Origin: Rhodococcus jostii RHA1
GTDB lineage: Bacteria > Actinomycetota > Actinomycetes > Mycobacteriales > Mycobacteriaceae
Assembly: GCF_000014565.1 (NCBI RefSeq)
Contig: NC_008269.1
Span: 868,001 to 932,000 of the forward strand
Direction: 5' to 3'
Length of the DNA stretch: 64,000 bases
The notes beneath the pieces are model-generated. The model saw only the letters and a program-made list of their open reading frames with translations, ran no database searches and was not told the origin of the DNA. Position numbers and translations under genes: made by a program. This document shows, one piece after another, positions 8,993-17,931 of this stretch (position 1 is its first letter; each line of letters starts with the position of its first letter).

Positions 8993-9581
8993 GGGTGATG
9001 GTGCGCGACACCGCCAACTCTTGAACAAGATCGACTGATGTCGAATAGCTTCGTGATCTCCTCGACCGGCAGGGGGAATCGGTCGTTAATGAGGGTGAGC
9101 AAGACTGGGTCGGCGAGGGTTAGGGTGGGCGATGGCCGGGTCCTGCAAACTGCGGGAACTCTCCCATGGTTTCTGTATCTGACTATCAGATCCCGAGAAT
9201 AGCAGCGTGTTTCGCAGATTGTTATCGATTCCACCGATGCCGAAGGGTTCGTTTCCCGGTACCGCATGTCGCACCTAGCCCGATGCAGGGGTTGTATCGG
9301 TGAAGGCAAGTAGGCCGCCGAGAAATGGTCAAAGTCTAGTCCGCACAGCGTGTTTGAAGAATGTATCACTACTGTTCCGGAGATGGTGGCTCGCTTTTGT
9401 GGGGAGCGTGGTGTGGGCTACGAAGGGCTGGCTATCAGCCTCGGTCCCTGGGATTTGTGGAGGTGCTCCTGCCGCGAGTCGTGTCGGATTCTGCAGTCGT
9501 GTCACTGGAGTAGCGGCATTCCTCGCAATCTGCGCCGCGGCTGGAACGTTGGTACGTCGATCCCTGTACCAACTGCCGGGG

Positions 9582-9647
9582 GAGGGGCTTCTCTCAGTGG
9601 TGTGCTGGCGCACGGCAGAGGTCGAGGTCTGCTCGAAGAAGCCCCTC
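9582..9647 (-). terminator. Long hairpin 3' of SQR copy 1
   Basis: GAGGGGCTTCT (9582-9592) and AGAAGCCCCTC (9637-9647) form an 11-bp stem just after the SQR stop at 9658 on the minus strand. A second hairpin, GTTGGTAC/GTACCAAC, follows. Probably a terminator or 3' stabiliser; there is no T-run, which is common in actinobacteria. Confidence 0.5.
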
Positions 9648-9657
9648 TGGCCGACGT

Positions 9658-10863
9658 TCAGGCACGTCCTTTTAGCATGAGGTTCCAGTACAGGAAGGGA
9701 AGCCCGTATCGTTTCAAGTACCACATGTCCCGGCGAGACTTTGTGGTGTCGATGAGAGGGATAGAGGGTGTGTGCTGGGCAGAGTAGTCAAACTCGGCCA
9801 GTAGCATCGTGTTTCGAGATGTGGTCAATGGGCATGACCCGTATCCGTTGTATGCCGCGGTGAGAGGCCGGCCGCTGACTGTCGCGAGAAGATTATCGAC
9901 GACCACGGGTGCTTGCTTGCGAACGGCGGCACCGGTTTTGGAGTTCGGCGTGGACCCTGCGTCGCCGAGAGCGAAGATGTCGGGGAAACGATTGTGCTGA
10001 AGGGTGTGCTTGTCGACGTCCACCCATCCGGCAGGGTTGTCGGGGAGTGCGAGTGGAGACTTCTTGATGAAATCGGGTGCCGATTGGGGTGCGACGACAT
10101 GGAGTAGGTCGTACTTGATCGTGTCGGTGGTCTTGGTGGTGGTGTCGATGATGGACACTTCGCGTCCGTCAGGGTCCACTTCGGCTAGCTCGCTGCTCAG
10201 GTGAACTTCAATCCCGTAGTCCTTGGCGACGCGGTCGAGTTCCTCAGAGAATGCTTTGATTCCGAACATGGCCGGAGTCGGAAGGACGAGTACGATGCGG
10301 ATGTCGTCGAGAAGTCCCTGCTTGCGCCAGTAGTCGGCTGCAAGGTATGCGATCTTCTGCGGTGCGCCGGCGCATTTCATCGGCCCGGCCGGCATAGTAA
10401 ATACTGCCGTGCCCGAACGAAGGTTCCGAATGAGTTCCCAGGTCTTCGGGGCGAGTTCGCGGGCGTAGTTACTCGAGGCGAACGGTGTTGAAACCGCATC
10501 GGCAACGCCCGGAATTGCATCCCAGTCGGTCTGGATGCCTGGACAGACCACGAGTCGATCGTAGCCGATGGTTGTGCCGTCATCGACGGTGATCTGTCTC
10601 TGCACAGGGTCGATTTCTTCAGCCGCGCTCCGGAGCCAAGTCACCCCTCTGGGCATTACCGACGCCTGCGGCCGGCCACTCTCGTCCATGCTGGCGCGGC
10701 CGCCGCCGACGAGGGTCCACAGCGGTTGGTAGTAGTGCGTGACTGCAGGGTCGACGACGCATACATCCTTTACGCCCTTCCGGCGTAGCCGGGACGCGAC
10801 ACTGATTCCGGCGCTTCCGCCGCCCAGGATGACGATTCCATGATGTGCGGTATTCGAGGCCAT
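9658..10863 (-). CDS. sqr: Type II sulfide:quinone oxidoreductase, copy 1
   Basis: FAD-dependent, membrane-associated enzyme that oxidises sulfide to a persulfide-level product and reduces quinone. The N-terminus has the dinucleotide motif GIVILGGGSAG. The redox cysteines sit in PMKCAGAPQK (Cys164) and GYGSCPL (Cys344), the contexts typical of the type II/mitochondrial SQOR branch; FALGDAG is the second FAD contact. From ATG 10,863 it has 401 residues. An upstream ATG at 10,887 would add eight residues but has no ribosome binding site. The two-box element lies 32 bases upstream. The protein differs from the copy at 36,627 at one position only (Thr versus Ser, residue 141). Confidence 0.88.
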   Translation of the reverse strand: MASNTAHHGIVILGGGSAGISVASRLRRKGVKDVCVVDPAVTHYYQPLWTLVGGGRASMDESGRPQASVMPRGVTWLRSAAEEIDPVQRQITVDDGTTIGYDRLVVCPGIQTDWDAIPGVADAVSTPFASSNYARELAPKTWELIRNLRSGTAVFTMPAGPMKCAGAPQKIAYLAADYWRKQGLLDDIRIVLVLPTPAMFGIKAFSEELDRVAKDYGIEVHLSSELAEVDPDGREVSIIDTTTKTTDTIKYDLLHVVAPQSAPDFIKKSPLALPDNPAGWVDVDKHTLQHNRFPDIFALGDAGSTPNSKTGAAVRKQAPVVVDNLLATVSGRPLTAAYNGYGSCPLTTSRNTMLLAEFDYSAQHTPSIPLIDTTKSRRDMWYLKRYGLPFLYWNLMLKGRA

Positions 10864-10894
10864 ACGAAGCTGCCCAGTCCTTTCCATCGACCGT

Positions 10895-10934
10895 TAAATG
10901 TCCGGTCATTGCGGATTGTAGTGTCCGTACATTA
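10895..10934. promoter_or_regulatory. Two-box operator element, copy 3 (upstream of sqr 1)
   Basis: TAAATGTCCGGTCATT (10,895-10,910), ten bases, GTGTCCGTACATTA (10,921-10,934). Each box is an imperfect palindrome and the two are direct repeats with a 23-bp period, about two helical turns. It abuts the minus-strand SQR start, so a bound regulator would block SQR transcription. On the minus strand TACAAT lies in the spacer as a possible -10. Confidence 0.78.
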
Positions 10935-11620
10935 TCCTTCACCATGGATGATCACAAGGGGCAATACGGCGCGGTCGAGTGCCGCCGGCCGGTCTGTGGT
11001 TATGAGGATCGGAGGGTGTGAGGAGGCGAGCGATCGCACCGCTGCGATGAAGGGCGAACGGGAGGTTCTGCAGGGTTGTCATCGCAGAATGGCAAGCCGG
11101 ATTCAATGACCACGACGCGATGGCTGCGTGACTCAACGGCCGCGGCGTCGACGTCCGTCGTCCGATGGAGGCGGAAAATGCTGCCGGAGAAGGCGGACGG
11201 TGTCGCAGGTCCGCGCGCCGGGCCTGTGCATTCGGGAGGACCGATAATGCAGCTTTCAACCGATCGCTGACGAACGAGCCCCGGCTTCGAGCCGTGGAGT
11301 ACAGCCCTTCCGTCGAGCAGATTCGCAGTGGCGCTTAGTTTCTGCCGGTTGGGCCGACGGCACGGTAGGGTCTGGTGCCGTTGCTATTCGATCGATTGTG
11401 GCTTCATAATTCTGAAAAGCGTTATCCTTCAATGTATTAGCGGCGATAAGGTCACGCTGCGACTTCATCTCGGCTGACTGGTGAGCGGGTGGCCAATGGA
11501 AACTTCGGGGTTATGAACCATGCAGATGCTGTCCTCCGTCGAGGTGGGGGACAGGGGCCGAATAATTGGCACTCGGTGCACATGGTGACTGAGCCCACGA
11601 ATGGCCAATGAAGGTGATGA
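10935..11620. other. Intergenic, sqr 1 to osmC 1
   Basis: No convincing gene. Up to 11,049 it belongs to the SQR repeat; from about 11,467 it belongs to the OsmC repeat. The unique piece between them differs completely from the corresponding 1.4 kb at the second locus. Confidence 0.5.
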
Positions 11621-11650
11621 TTGACACAGGCAGACCGGTCTGCCTACTAT
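11621..11650 (+). promoter_or_regulatory. Operated promoter of osmC 1 (site b)
   Basis: TTGACA (11,621-11,626), 18 bases, TACTAT (11,645-11,650): a near-consensus promoter. The spacer contains the perfect 18-bp palindrome AGGCAGACCGGTCTGCCT (11,628-11,645). A TetR dimer here would exclude RNA polymerase completely. Best example of the CAGAC site family. Confidence 0.85.
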
Positions 11651-11656
11651 TGAGGG

Positions 11657-11770
11657 GCTTCATCAAATTGCCGGAACTGGCCTCCACCTCCCTCTCGTGC
11701 TTGATGCACTCGAAGAAGCTGTGACACAGCGAAGGTGGAGAGGTTCATTCAATCCACGAACAGGACGCAC
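11657..11770 (+). ncRNA. Structured 5' leader of osmC 1 (candidate cis-RNA)
   Basis: The predicted 114-nt leader can fold into a closing stem CTCCACCT (11,682-11,689) with AGGTGGAG (11,733-11,740), enclosing hairpins GTGC-TTGAT-GCAC (11,697-11,709) and GCTGT-GAC-ACAGC (11,718-11,730). The related leader at 4014-4135 has different bases but keeps hairpins at the same places. No Rfam family is recognised; the structure is inferred by eye. Confidence 0.45.
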
Positions 11771-12301
11771 ATGACCGCAAATGCTGCACTTGCCACGACA
11801 ATTCAGGCGGCCGTCGATCACGTCAAGCAGAATCCTTCTGCCGCAATGGCGACCTTCAAGGCAAAAGTTCTGCAGGACAAGGGGGTGCAATGCTCTGCGT
11901 TCGTGCGCAAGCATCCCGCGATCATCGTCGATGAGCCGGCGAGCCTTGGTGGCAACGACGCCGGCCCGAGCCCCGTGGAGTACCTGCTGGTGTCGTTGGG
12001 CGCCTGCCAGGAGATCTTGTACCAAATCACGGCGAGCATGATGGGGATCGAGCTGGATTCCGTCACCGTGTATCTCAAGGGGAATCTGGATGTGCGCGGA
12101 TTCATGGGAGAAGAAGGGATTCCGCCCGGCTATCAGCAGATCACCTTCGAAACCCGTATCGAGAGCCAGGCGGATGCTAAGGCGATCGAAGCGCTCGTCC
12201 ACACCGTCGAGGCAAACTGTCCGACAATGGACACTATTCGGCGCCCTGTCGACGTCCATGGAAAGGCCTTCCTCAACGGCGAACCGATCGTCACTGTTTG
12301 A
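11771..12301 (+). CDS. OsmC-family protein, copy 1
   Basis: A 176-residue OsmC/Ohr-fold protein, normally a dimeric thiol peroxidase that reduces organic hydroperoxides or handles sulfur species. The two conserved cysteines are Cys79 (SLGACQEI) and Cys150 (EANCPTMDTIRR); an extra Cys41 precedes them. ATG 11,771 follows AGGAC; a GTG at 11,735 in frame would lie inside the leader structure. The protein is identical to copy 2 at 39,771. Divergent placement beside a sulfide:quinone oxidoreductase suggests a role in persulfide or thiol detoxification; that is inference. Confidence 0.88.
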   Translation: MTANAALATTIQAAVDHVKQNPSAAMATFKAKVLQDKGVQCSAFVRKHPAIIVDEPASLGGNDAGPSPVEYLLVSLGACQEILYQITASMMGIELDSVTVYLKGNLDVRGFMGEEGIPPGYQQITFETRIESQADAKAIEALVHTVEANCPTMDTIRRPVDVHGKAFLNGEPIVTV

Positions 12302-12572
12302 CGATCGGGGGCGTTGAATATGAACCCGGATTAGAGAGTACTCGCGGGACGCAGATACTTGAAAAAGACGTGCGATCAATGCAAATTCAAGTGGGAGTTC
12401 AGATCGACAGATTCGATTAGCTCGTCATGAACTACTACGCGAATCCGCGCCAGTTCAGCCACAATCATGATCGCACGGCCATACCACCGGTACCGCTGCA
12501 ACAGCCGCGCTACCACCGAGCACTGAAGACGGTCGCGGATCGCTCCGCGACTATAATAAGGAAGGAATCGCC

Positions 12573-13166
12573 ATGCAGGAACTAAATGCAGGATGGACCG
12601 TAACGGGGACGTACAACGAGGCATGCGCCGCTGAAGGGCATTGCCCACTTTACTTCGGCAGAGGCGTCGAGGGCGGATGCAGGTATTATATGGTCTTCCG
12701 TCTTGAAGAAGGCACCGTCAATGGCGTTGACATGTCCGGAATTACCGTGGTCTACAACGGTGATATCCCGTACTCCAGTTTTGCCGAATTTATGGAGAAC
12801 GGCTCAGAAGCCGGGATCTATGTGAGCGACAATGCTACAGAGGCCCAGCGGAAGGTGCTCGACACCCTGGTTGAGAAAAGTATCGGCGGTCTTCTCGTGG
12901 GGAAGAGTTTCGGAGTCAAGTACGTACCCATTGATGTATCGGAAACTGACGACTCGGTTAGCTTCAAGACACCGTACGGGGAAATGAGCCAGAATCTCTC
13001 AAAGGGGCACGATGGCCACCCAGTTCGCATTGAGAATTCCACTCTTCCGTTCCTGAAAAACCTGAAGCACTGCCACACGACCCACTGGACATACAACGAC
13101 CACGGGAAGAATTTCGACTACAAGGATCGTTGTGGATCGTGGGCTGATTTCGCTTTTAGCGGGTAA
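12573..13166 (+). CDS. DUF1326-domain protein
   Basis: A 197-residue protein matching DUF1326: WTVTGTYNEACAAEGHCPLYFGR at the N-terminus with the typical cysteine cluster, GTVNGVDMSGITVVYNGDIP, then a C-terminal half with NSTLPFLKNLKHCHTTHWTYNDHG. DUF1326 has no agreed function; the cysteine and histidine residues suggest metal binding. ATG 12,573 follows AAGGAAGG. It lies 271 bases after osmC 1 and may be co-transcribed; no equivalent follows osmC 2. GC content is lower than in the carboxylase genes. Confidence 0.8.
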   Translation: MQELNAGWTVTGTYNEACAAEGHCPLYFGRGVEGGCRYYMVFRLEEGTVNGVDMSGITVVYNGDIPYSSFAEFMENGSEAGIYVSDNATEAQRKVLDTLVEKSIGGLLVGKSFGVKYVPIDVSETDDSVSFKTPYGEMSQNLSKGHDGHPVRIENSTLPFLKNLKHCHTTHWTYNDHGKNFDYKDRCGSWADFAFSG

Positions 13167-13284
13167 CGGCATGGCAGGCAGGAGGACCAAGGGCACGCTT
13201 CAGTCGCACCCATGCGCCAATACCGCGACCACGCTGCTCCTTCCTGCCTTCTGCAAGCGATCGCACTTGTCCGCGAAAGTCGGG

Positions 13285-13435
13285 GTATCGGCGGTCCTAT
13301 TGATGGGATCTCGGATGAACTTCGACGGCATGTGTGGGCCAGGGGAGTCCGTCAAGTTCGAAGAGACGTACTGCTATGACCATCCAGTGGGCCTAAATCT
13401 GTTTGTTGCGACACCCCTTTGATTCTCAAGGTGGA
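13285..13435 (+). pseudogene. Fragment of an OYE-type gene
   Basis: The frames here read GIGGPIDGISDELRRH and, after a shift, ESVKFEETYCYDHPVGLNL. These correspond to GIGGPVEGISAELVEG and DSVKFEETYWYDHALALKP of the intact OYE protein encoded at 13,841. It is thus a remnant of a second OYE copy. The remaining intergenic sequence to 13,840 has no recognisable gene. Confidence 0.7.
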
Positions 13436-13840
13436 GAGGTGCCCCTCCATGGCCCTAGCCGAATGAATAGGCGCACAGCGTCGTGTAGACACCCGAGCAA
13501 GAGGCTGAGAACTCTTGAGAAGACGGCGATCTGGTCTAGTGTGCGATGTTGCCAAAAGGAGTTGTGCACGCCAGGATCCCCGCGCGCGAGGATGACTACA
13601 GAAGGCCTGGCGTGGAGGGGCATGAATCCCGCTTTCGTCGGTCCGTGGTGGCCAGTGATACTCCGGAGCACCCGACGTACGGCTGCCGGGTGCAGCCCGG
13701 AACGAGTATTGCCCCAATGAAGCACCGACCGTCGCCGTCGCGACGATGGAAACCGACGGACACATCTATTCGCGCAGGACAGCAAGGATTTCTGACCACT
13801 GTGTCCGCGCTTCACGATCACCAAGAAACAAGGAGTCACG

Positions 13841-15067
13841 ATGTCGAGACAAGCGAAGTGGGAAGAACTTTCCTCACCCATCGAAATGAGGGGAGTGAAG
13901 TTCAAGAATCGGATGATGCGCTCGGGCATGTATGAAGGTATGGCAACGGAGCGGGGAGAGGTGACGCCCGAGCTGGAAACCTGGATCGCCCGACAGGCTG
14001 CCGGCGGTGCTGCTTGTATTTTCCCCGGCTACACCAACGTTTGTCTGCCCCGTTGTATGCCTTACCAGACGGGGTCATACAGTGACAGCCACATTCCCGG
14101 CCTGACAAAGTTGGCGGAGATAATCCACTCGTATGGTGCGGTAGCGGGTCTGCAACTGGCGGCCGCCGGGCGGCAGGCCAATCCCAACCTGTTCTTCTCA
14201 GACGCAGAGGCAGTAATGGGCCCGTCTGCGATGGGGCCGAGTCCGCTCTACCAGGCTGCGTGTCGGGAGATGACCGAGGCCGAGATCTGGCAGGCCGTCG
14301 AAGACCAGGCCGCTGCTGCCGCGAGGGCTAAAGAGGCCGGATTCGATATCGTGCTGCCCAACGCCGCCCACGGCTACATGCTGGCGCAGTTCCTGTCGCC
14401 GCATACCAATAAGCGAACCGACGCGTGGGGAGGTACCCCCGAGAAGAGGTTCAAGTTCTTCGAAGAGACATTCCGAGCGGTAAGGGAAGCGGTCGGGCCA
14501 GAGATGCTTGTCTGGACCAAGATTTCCGTTGACGAACCCTGGGAAGACGGAATCAATCTTGACGAAGCCAGAATCTTCATCCCGGAGGTGGCCAAACTTG
14601 TCGACGCCATTGAGATCAGTGGCGGCACGATCGTTGACAACGTCTTCATGATGACACGGGGAGAAATTCCGATCGGGACCCTGAGGAAGGGTATCGGCGG
14701 ACCCGTCGAGGGGATCTCTGCCGAACTCGTTGAGGGCCTGTATGGAATAAGGGACTCGGTCAAGTTCGAGGAGACCTATTGGTATGATCATGCGCTCGCC
14801 CTGAAGCCTCTCTGTGGCGATACCCCTCTGATCCTCACGGGCGGTCACAAATATCCCGCGACGATGAATCAGATCATCAAAGAAGGGACCGCCGATATGC
14901 TGTCCCTGGCGAGGGTTCTTGCTGCGGAACCGAACTTCCCCAATGAAGTCGTCGCGGGAAGAGAGGACCCGGGGAAGTGTTCTAATTGCAACAAGTGTCT
15001 GGTTGAAGTTGTTCTGGGAAACAAGCTGAGGTGTTACCTCCCGGATCCCGGATACACCTACGCCTGA
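13841..15067 (+). CDS. OYE-family NADH:flavin oxidoreductase
   Basis: A 408-residue TIM-barrel flavoenzyme of the old-yellow-enzyme family, expected to bind FMN and reduce activated C=C bonds or related substrates. Visible features are the N-terminal KNRMMRSGMYEGMA, the central FDIVLPNAAHGYMLAQFLSPHTNKRTD substrate/flavin block, and a C-terminal cysteine cluster (CSNCNKC then Cys 12 residues on). This cluster resembles the 4Fe-4S site of 2,4-dienoyl-CoA reductases, yet the FAD/NAD domain that follows in those enzymes is missing. ATG 13,841 follows AAGGAG. A terminator-like hairpin follows the stop. Confidence 0.85.
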   Translation: MSRQAKWEELSSPIEMRGVKFKNRMMRSGMYEGMATERGEVTPELETWIARQAAGGAACIFPGYTNVCLPRCMPYQTGSYSDSHIPGLTKLAEIIHSYGAVAGLQLAAAGRQANPNLFFSDAEAVMGPSAMGPSPLYQAACREMTEAEIWQAVEDQAAAAARAKEAGFDIVLPNAAHGYMLAQFLSPHTNKRTDAWGGTPEKRFKFFEETFRAVREAVGPEMLVWTKISVDEPWEDGINLDEARIFIPEVAKLVDAIEISGGTIVDNVFMMTRGEIPIGTLRKGIGGPVEGISAELVEGLYGIRDSVKFEETYWYDHALALKPLCGDTPLILTGGHKYPATMNQIIKEGTADMLSLARVLAAEPNFPNEVVAGREDPGKCSNCNKCLVEVVLGNKLRCYLPDPGYTYA

Positions 15068-15083
15068 CAGTTGAACTGCTAAT

Positions 15084-15107
15084 CCCCTAGCTGTGTGAAC
15101 ACAGGGG
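15084..15107 (+). terminator. Hairpin after the OYE gene
   Basis: CCCC-TAG-CTGTG (15,084-15,095), loop TGAA, CACAG-GGG (15,100-15,107). The stem starts 17 bases after the OYE stop. No T-run. Confidence 0.5.
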
Positions 15108-15585
15108 AGAAACTGGCTACAGGTAAATGCACTGGGTGCGGTGCAACTTCTTACTGTGGTCACACGGTCTTGGTGTAGGCATTGACGCTGTAGTGGATGC
15201 CATCTAGAGCAGATCCAGGATGCGGTGTGGGTCGTAGCATTGCCGACGGCGGTATTCGCCCGTCCGGGCGTGGTGTACGAGGATAGTCGCCTGAGTTTCG
15301 GGGTGCTTATGCGGTTAGTGCTGCGGGTGCCGACTCCTGGTCGAATCCCTGGAGGGTACGTCGAATCGGCCGCGAGGTCTTTGCTGTGGTTGGCATCTGT
15401 CAGTGTCCGCTGTTGTACGAGGTCCAATTCGTACCGAGTTGTCGGACCGGCCGGTATGCAACGTGGTTGCAACGCGCGCTCAGTAGTGTTCTGGGAGTCA
15501 TAACCGGGAGTTCGCCTTTCCGAGTTCTATGCCCCATCGTTTTGTCGACATTCATTTCGAGTTTTATGACACCAGGGAGTTATCG
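15108..15585. other. Intergenic before the aldehyde dehydrogenase gene
   Basis: About 480 bases without a gene I can support. Minus-strand translations look vaguely transposase-like (arginine-rich) but no motif is recognisable. The aldehyde dehydrogenase promoter must lie here; no clear boxes are seen. Confidence 0.35.
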
Positions 15586-17109
15586 ATGACCGTGTATGCC
15601 CGCCCGGGTTCGCCGGACGCCGTCATGTCCTTCCAATCGCGTTACGACAACTGGATCGGCGGCCAGTGGGTTGCGCCCGTCAAGGGCCAGTACTTCGAGA
15701 ATCCGACACCCGTCACCGGACAGCCGTTTTGTGAGGTCGCGCGTTCGACGTCCGAGGACATCGAACTTGCGCTCGACGCCGCACACGCTGCGGCTCCGGC
15801 CTGGGGCAAGACGTCGGTGGCGGAGCGCGCCATCATCCTGAACAAGATCGCGGACCGCATCGAGGAGAACCTCGAGTCCATCGCGCTCGCCGAGTCCTGG
15901 GACAACGGCAAGCCGATCCGCGAGACCCTGTACGCCGATATTCCGTTGGCCGTGGATCACTTCCGTTACTTCGCCGGCGCTATCCGGGCGCAGGAAGGCG
16001 CACTGTCGGAGATCGACTCCGACACCGTCGCCTACCACTTCCACGAGCCGCTCGGCGTGGTCGGCCAGATCATCCCCTGGAACTTCCCGATCCTCATGGC
16101 CGTGTGGAAGCTCGCTCCCGCACTCGCCGCGGGTAATGCGGTCGTTCTCAAGCCCGCCGAGCAGACCCCGGCGTCGATCCTGCACCTGATCTCCGTCATC
16201 GGCGACCTGCTGCCCGCCGGTGTGCTGAACATCGTCAACGGCTTCGGTGTGGAGGCGGGCAAGCCGCTCGCCTCGAGCCCGCGGATCCGGAAGATCGCGT
16301 TCACCGGTGAGACCACCACGGGCCGGCTCATCATGCAGTACGCGTCGCAGAACCTGATCCCGGTCACCCTCGAACTCGGTGGCAAGAGCCCCAACATCTT
16401 CTTCTCCGACGTGCTGTCCTCCAACGACGACTACCAGGACAAGGCGCTCGAGGGCTTCACGATGTTCGCCCTCAACCAGGGCGAGGTGTGCACCTGCCCG
16501 TCGCGTTCGCTGATCCAGGAGGACATCTTCGACGAGTTCCTCGCGATGGCGGCCATCCGCACCAAGGCCGTCCGTCAGGGCGACCCGCTCGACACCGACA
16601 CGATGATCGGCGCGCAGGCCTCGAACGATCAGCTCGAGAAGATCCTGTCGTACATCGAGATCGGCAAGGGCGAAGGCGCCAAGGTCGTCACCGGCGGTGA
16701 GCGCGCCGAACTCGGCGGCGACCTGTCCGGCGGCTACTACGTGCAGCCGACGATCTTCACCGGTCAGAACAAGATGCGGATCTTCCAGGAGGAGATCTTC
16801 GGTCCCGTCGTCTCCGTCACGTCGTTCAAGGACTACGACCAGGCCATCGAGATCGCCAACGACACGCTGTACGGCCTCGGCGCCGGCGTGTGGTCGCGGG
16901 ACGGTGGCGTCGCCTACCGCGCCGGTCGCGACATCCAGGCCGGGCGCGTGTGGACCAACACGTACCACCAGTACCCCGCGCACGCGGCGTTCGGTGGCTA
17001 CAAGCAGTCCGGCATCGGCCGCGAGAACCACCTGATGATGCTCGAGCACTACCAGCAGACGAAGAACCTGCTGGTCAGCTACGCCCAGAAGGCTCAGGGC
17101 TTCTTCTGA
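15586..17109 (+). CDS. Aldehyde dehydrogenase (acetaldehyde/propanal type)
   Basis: A 507-residue NAD(P)-dependent aldehyde dehydrogenase converting aldehydes to acids. Motifs: PWNFPI (165-170), [10 protein letters not shown] with the general base Glu263, catalytic Cys302 in [11 protein letters not shown], and EEIFGPV. It is of the AldA/ExaC type that oxidises acetaldehyde and short aldehydes. ATG 15,586 follows AGGGAG; an earlier in-frame start at 15,529 lacks a ribosome binding site. The stop overlaps the DUF779 start, so the two are coupled. Upstream of the carboxylase genes, it could feed acid to the propionyl-CoA synthetase encoded at 22,918. The gene is strongly GC-biased, like core host genes. 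Confidence 0.92.
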   Translation: MTVYARPGSPDAVMSFQSRYDNWIGGQWVAPVKGQYFENPTPVTGQPFCEVARSTSEDIELALDAAHAAAPAWGKTSVAERAIILNKIADRIEENLESIALAESWDNGKPIRETLYADIPLAVDHFRYFAGAIRAQEGALSEIDSDTVAYHFHEPLGVVGQIIPWNFPILMAVWKLAPALAAGNAVVLKPAEQTPASILHLISVIGDLLPAGVLNIVNGFGVEAGKPLASSPRIRKIAFTGETTTGRLIMQYASQNLIPVTLELGGKSPNIFFSDVLSSNDDYQDKALEGFTMFALNQGEVCTCPSRSLIQEDIFDEFLAMAAIRTKAVRQGDPLDTDTMIGAQASNDQLEKILSYIEIGKGEGAKVVTGGERAELGGDLSGGYYVQPTIFTGQNKMRIFQEEIFGPVVSVTSFKDYDQAIEIANDTLYGLGAGVWSRDGGVAYRAGRDIQAGRVWTNTYHQYPAHAAFGGYKQSGIGRENHLMMLEHYQQTKNLLVSYAQKAQGFF

Positions 17110-17651
17110 TGGACGCAGCCCGGGCGCCTCAGCGCCTGAAGGCAACCGCCGGGGCGGTGGAGCTTCTCCGCCGCCTCGGCGGTACCCACGGGGCGCTGAT
17201 GATGCATCAGTCCGGCGGGTGCTGCGACGGCTCCGCGCCGATGTGTTACCCCGACGGTGAATTCATCGTCGGCGACCGCGACGTGCTGCTCGGCGTCCTC
17301 GACCTGCGACTCGGGGTCGGGGAGACCCCGTCCACCCGGCCCGAAGGCGGCGATGCGGTGCCCGTGTGGATCTCCGGTTCGCAGTTCGAGGCGTGGAAGC
17401 ACACCCAGCTGGTGCTCGACGTCGTGCCCGGCCGCGGATCGGGATTCAGCCTGGAAAGTCCCGAAGGCATGCGTTTTCTCAGTCGTGCGCGTGCGTTCAC
17501 CCCGGAGGAGAACGCCAGCCTCGCCGCGGAGGAGGTCATCGTGGGTCAGCGGTGGGAGCAGGGCTGGAGGCCCGCGCCGTCCCCCGAACCGCAAGTGGTT
17601 ACCGAGGCGGTCGACGCGTGCCCCGTGCCCGGTACCCACCCAGGCAACTAG
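17109..17651 (+). CDS. DUF779 protein, aldehyde dehydrogenase partner
   Basis: A 180-residue protein of the DUF779 family: LRRLGGTHGALMMHQSGGCCDGSAPMCYP with conserved cysteines, then DVLLGVL and FEAWKHTQLVLDVVPGRGSGFSLESPEG. DUF779 genes very often follow acetaldehyde dehydrogenase genes; the molecular role is unknown, but the CC and C residues suggest a metal or redox function. The start codon overlaps the dehydrogenase stop (TGATG). The C-terminal extension after FLSRARAFTPEE is longer than usual and rich in proline. Confidence 0.85.
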   Translation: MDAARAPQRLKATAGAVELLRRLGGTHGALMMHQSGGCCDGSAPMCYPDGEFIVGDRDVLLGVLDLRLGVGETPSTRPEGGDAVPVWISGSQFEAWKHTQLVLDVVPGRGSGFSLESPEGMRFLSRARAFTPEENASLAAEEVIVGQRWEQGWRPAPSPEPQVVTEAVDACPVPGTHPGN

Positions 17652-17931
17652 CATTACGTCAGCGCGCGATCGTGGGGGTGTCCCCATATGCGTGCTGCGG
17701 TCCTGACCCAACGCCGCACGGCGCGAGAGCTGGCGGGCGGACCCCCGGCATCCCGAGCTGCGCGGTTCGTTGCGGGGACGCCCACCCCCAGTCGGCGGCA
17801 AATTGACGGCACGTGACTAGCCCCGGAATTCAGCACATCGACGGCCGCAGCAGCGGCAGAAGCACGCAACGGACGGCACGGCGTCAGCGGTGACGACCGT
17901 CGTTAGTTACGCGAACAGCAGAGGCTACGCA

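Larger units (their letters stand above)
9150..11049. repeat. Large direct repeat, copy 1 (SQR segment)
   Basis: This segment matches 36,116-38,018. The part from about 9370 to 11,049 is nearly identical, including the whole SQR gene and its operator. The leftmost 200 bases are clearly related but much more diverged (compare 9194-9245 with 36,160-36,212). The uneven divergence suggests gene conversion or selection on the SQR part. The stretch 8993-9540 contains no gene I can recognise. Confidence 0.85.
11467..12301. repeat. Direct repeat, OsmC segment, copy 1
   Basis: Matches 39,462-40,301. The upstream 150 bases are partly diverged, the leader is nearly identical, and the coding part has only silent changes. 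The copies are 28.0 kb apart, versus 26.97 kb for the SQR repeat, so the spacer between the two genes changed length after duplication. Confidence 0.85.

Noticed and set aside
9300-9680. Plus-strand frame of 126 codons before the SQR gene, also partly open in the second copy.
   Set aside because: The frame is not conserved between the two copies (indels shift it) and it overlaps the hairpins; more likely non-coding 3' sequence of the SQR transcript.
14198-15472. 424-codon minus-strand frame opposite the OYE gene.
   Set aside because: Fully explained as antisense of the OYE gene plus random extension; no family pattern.
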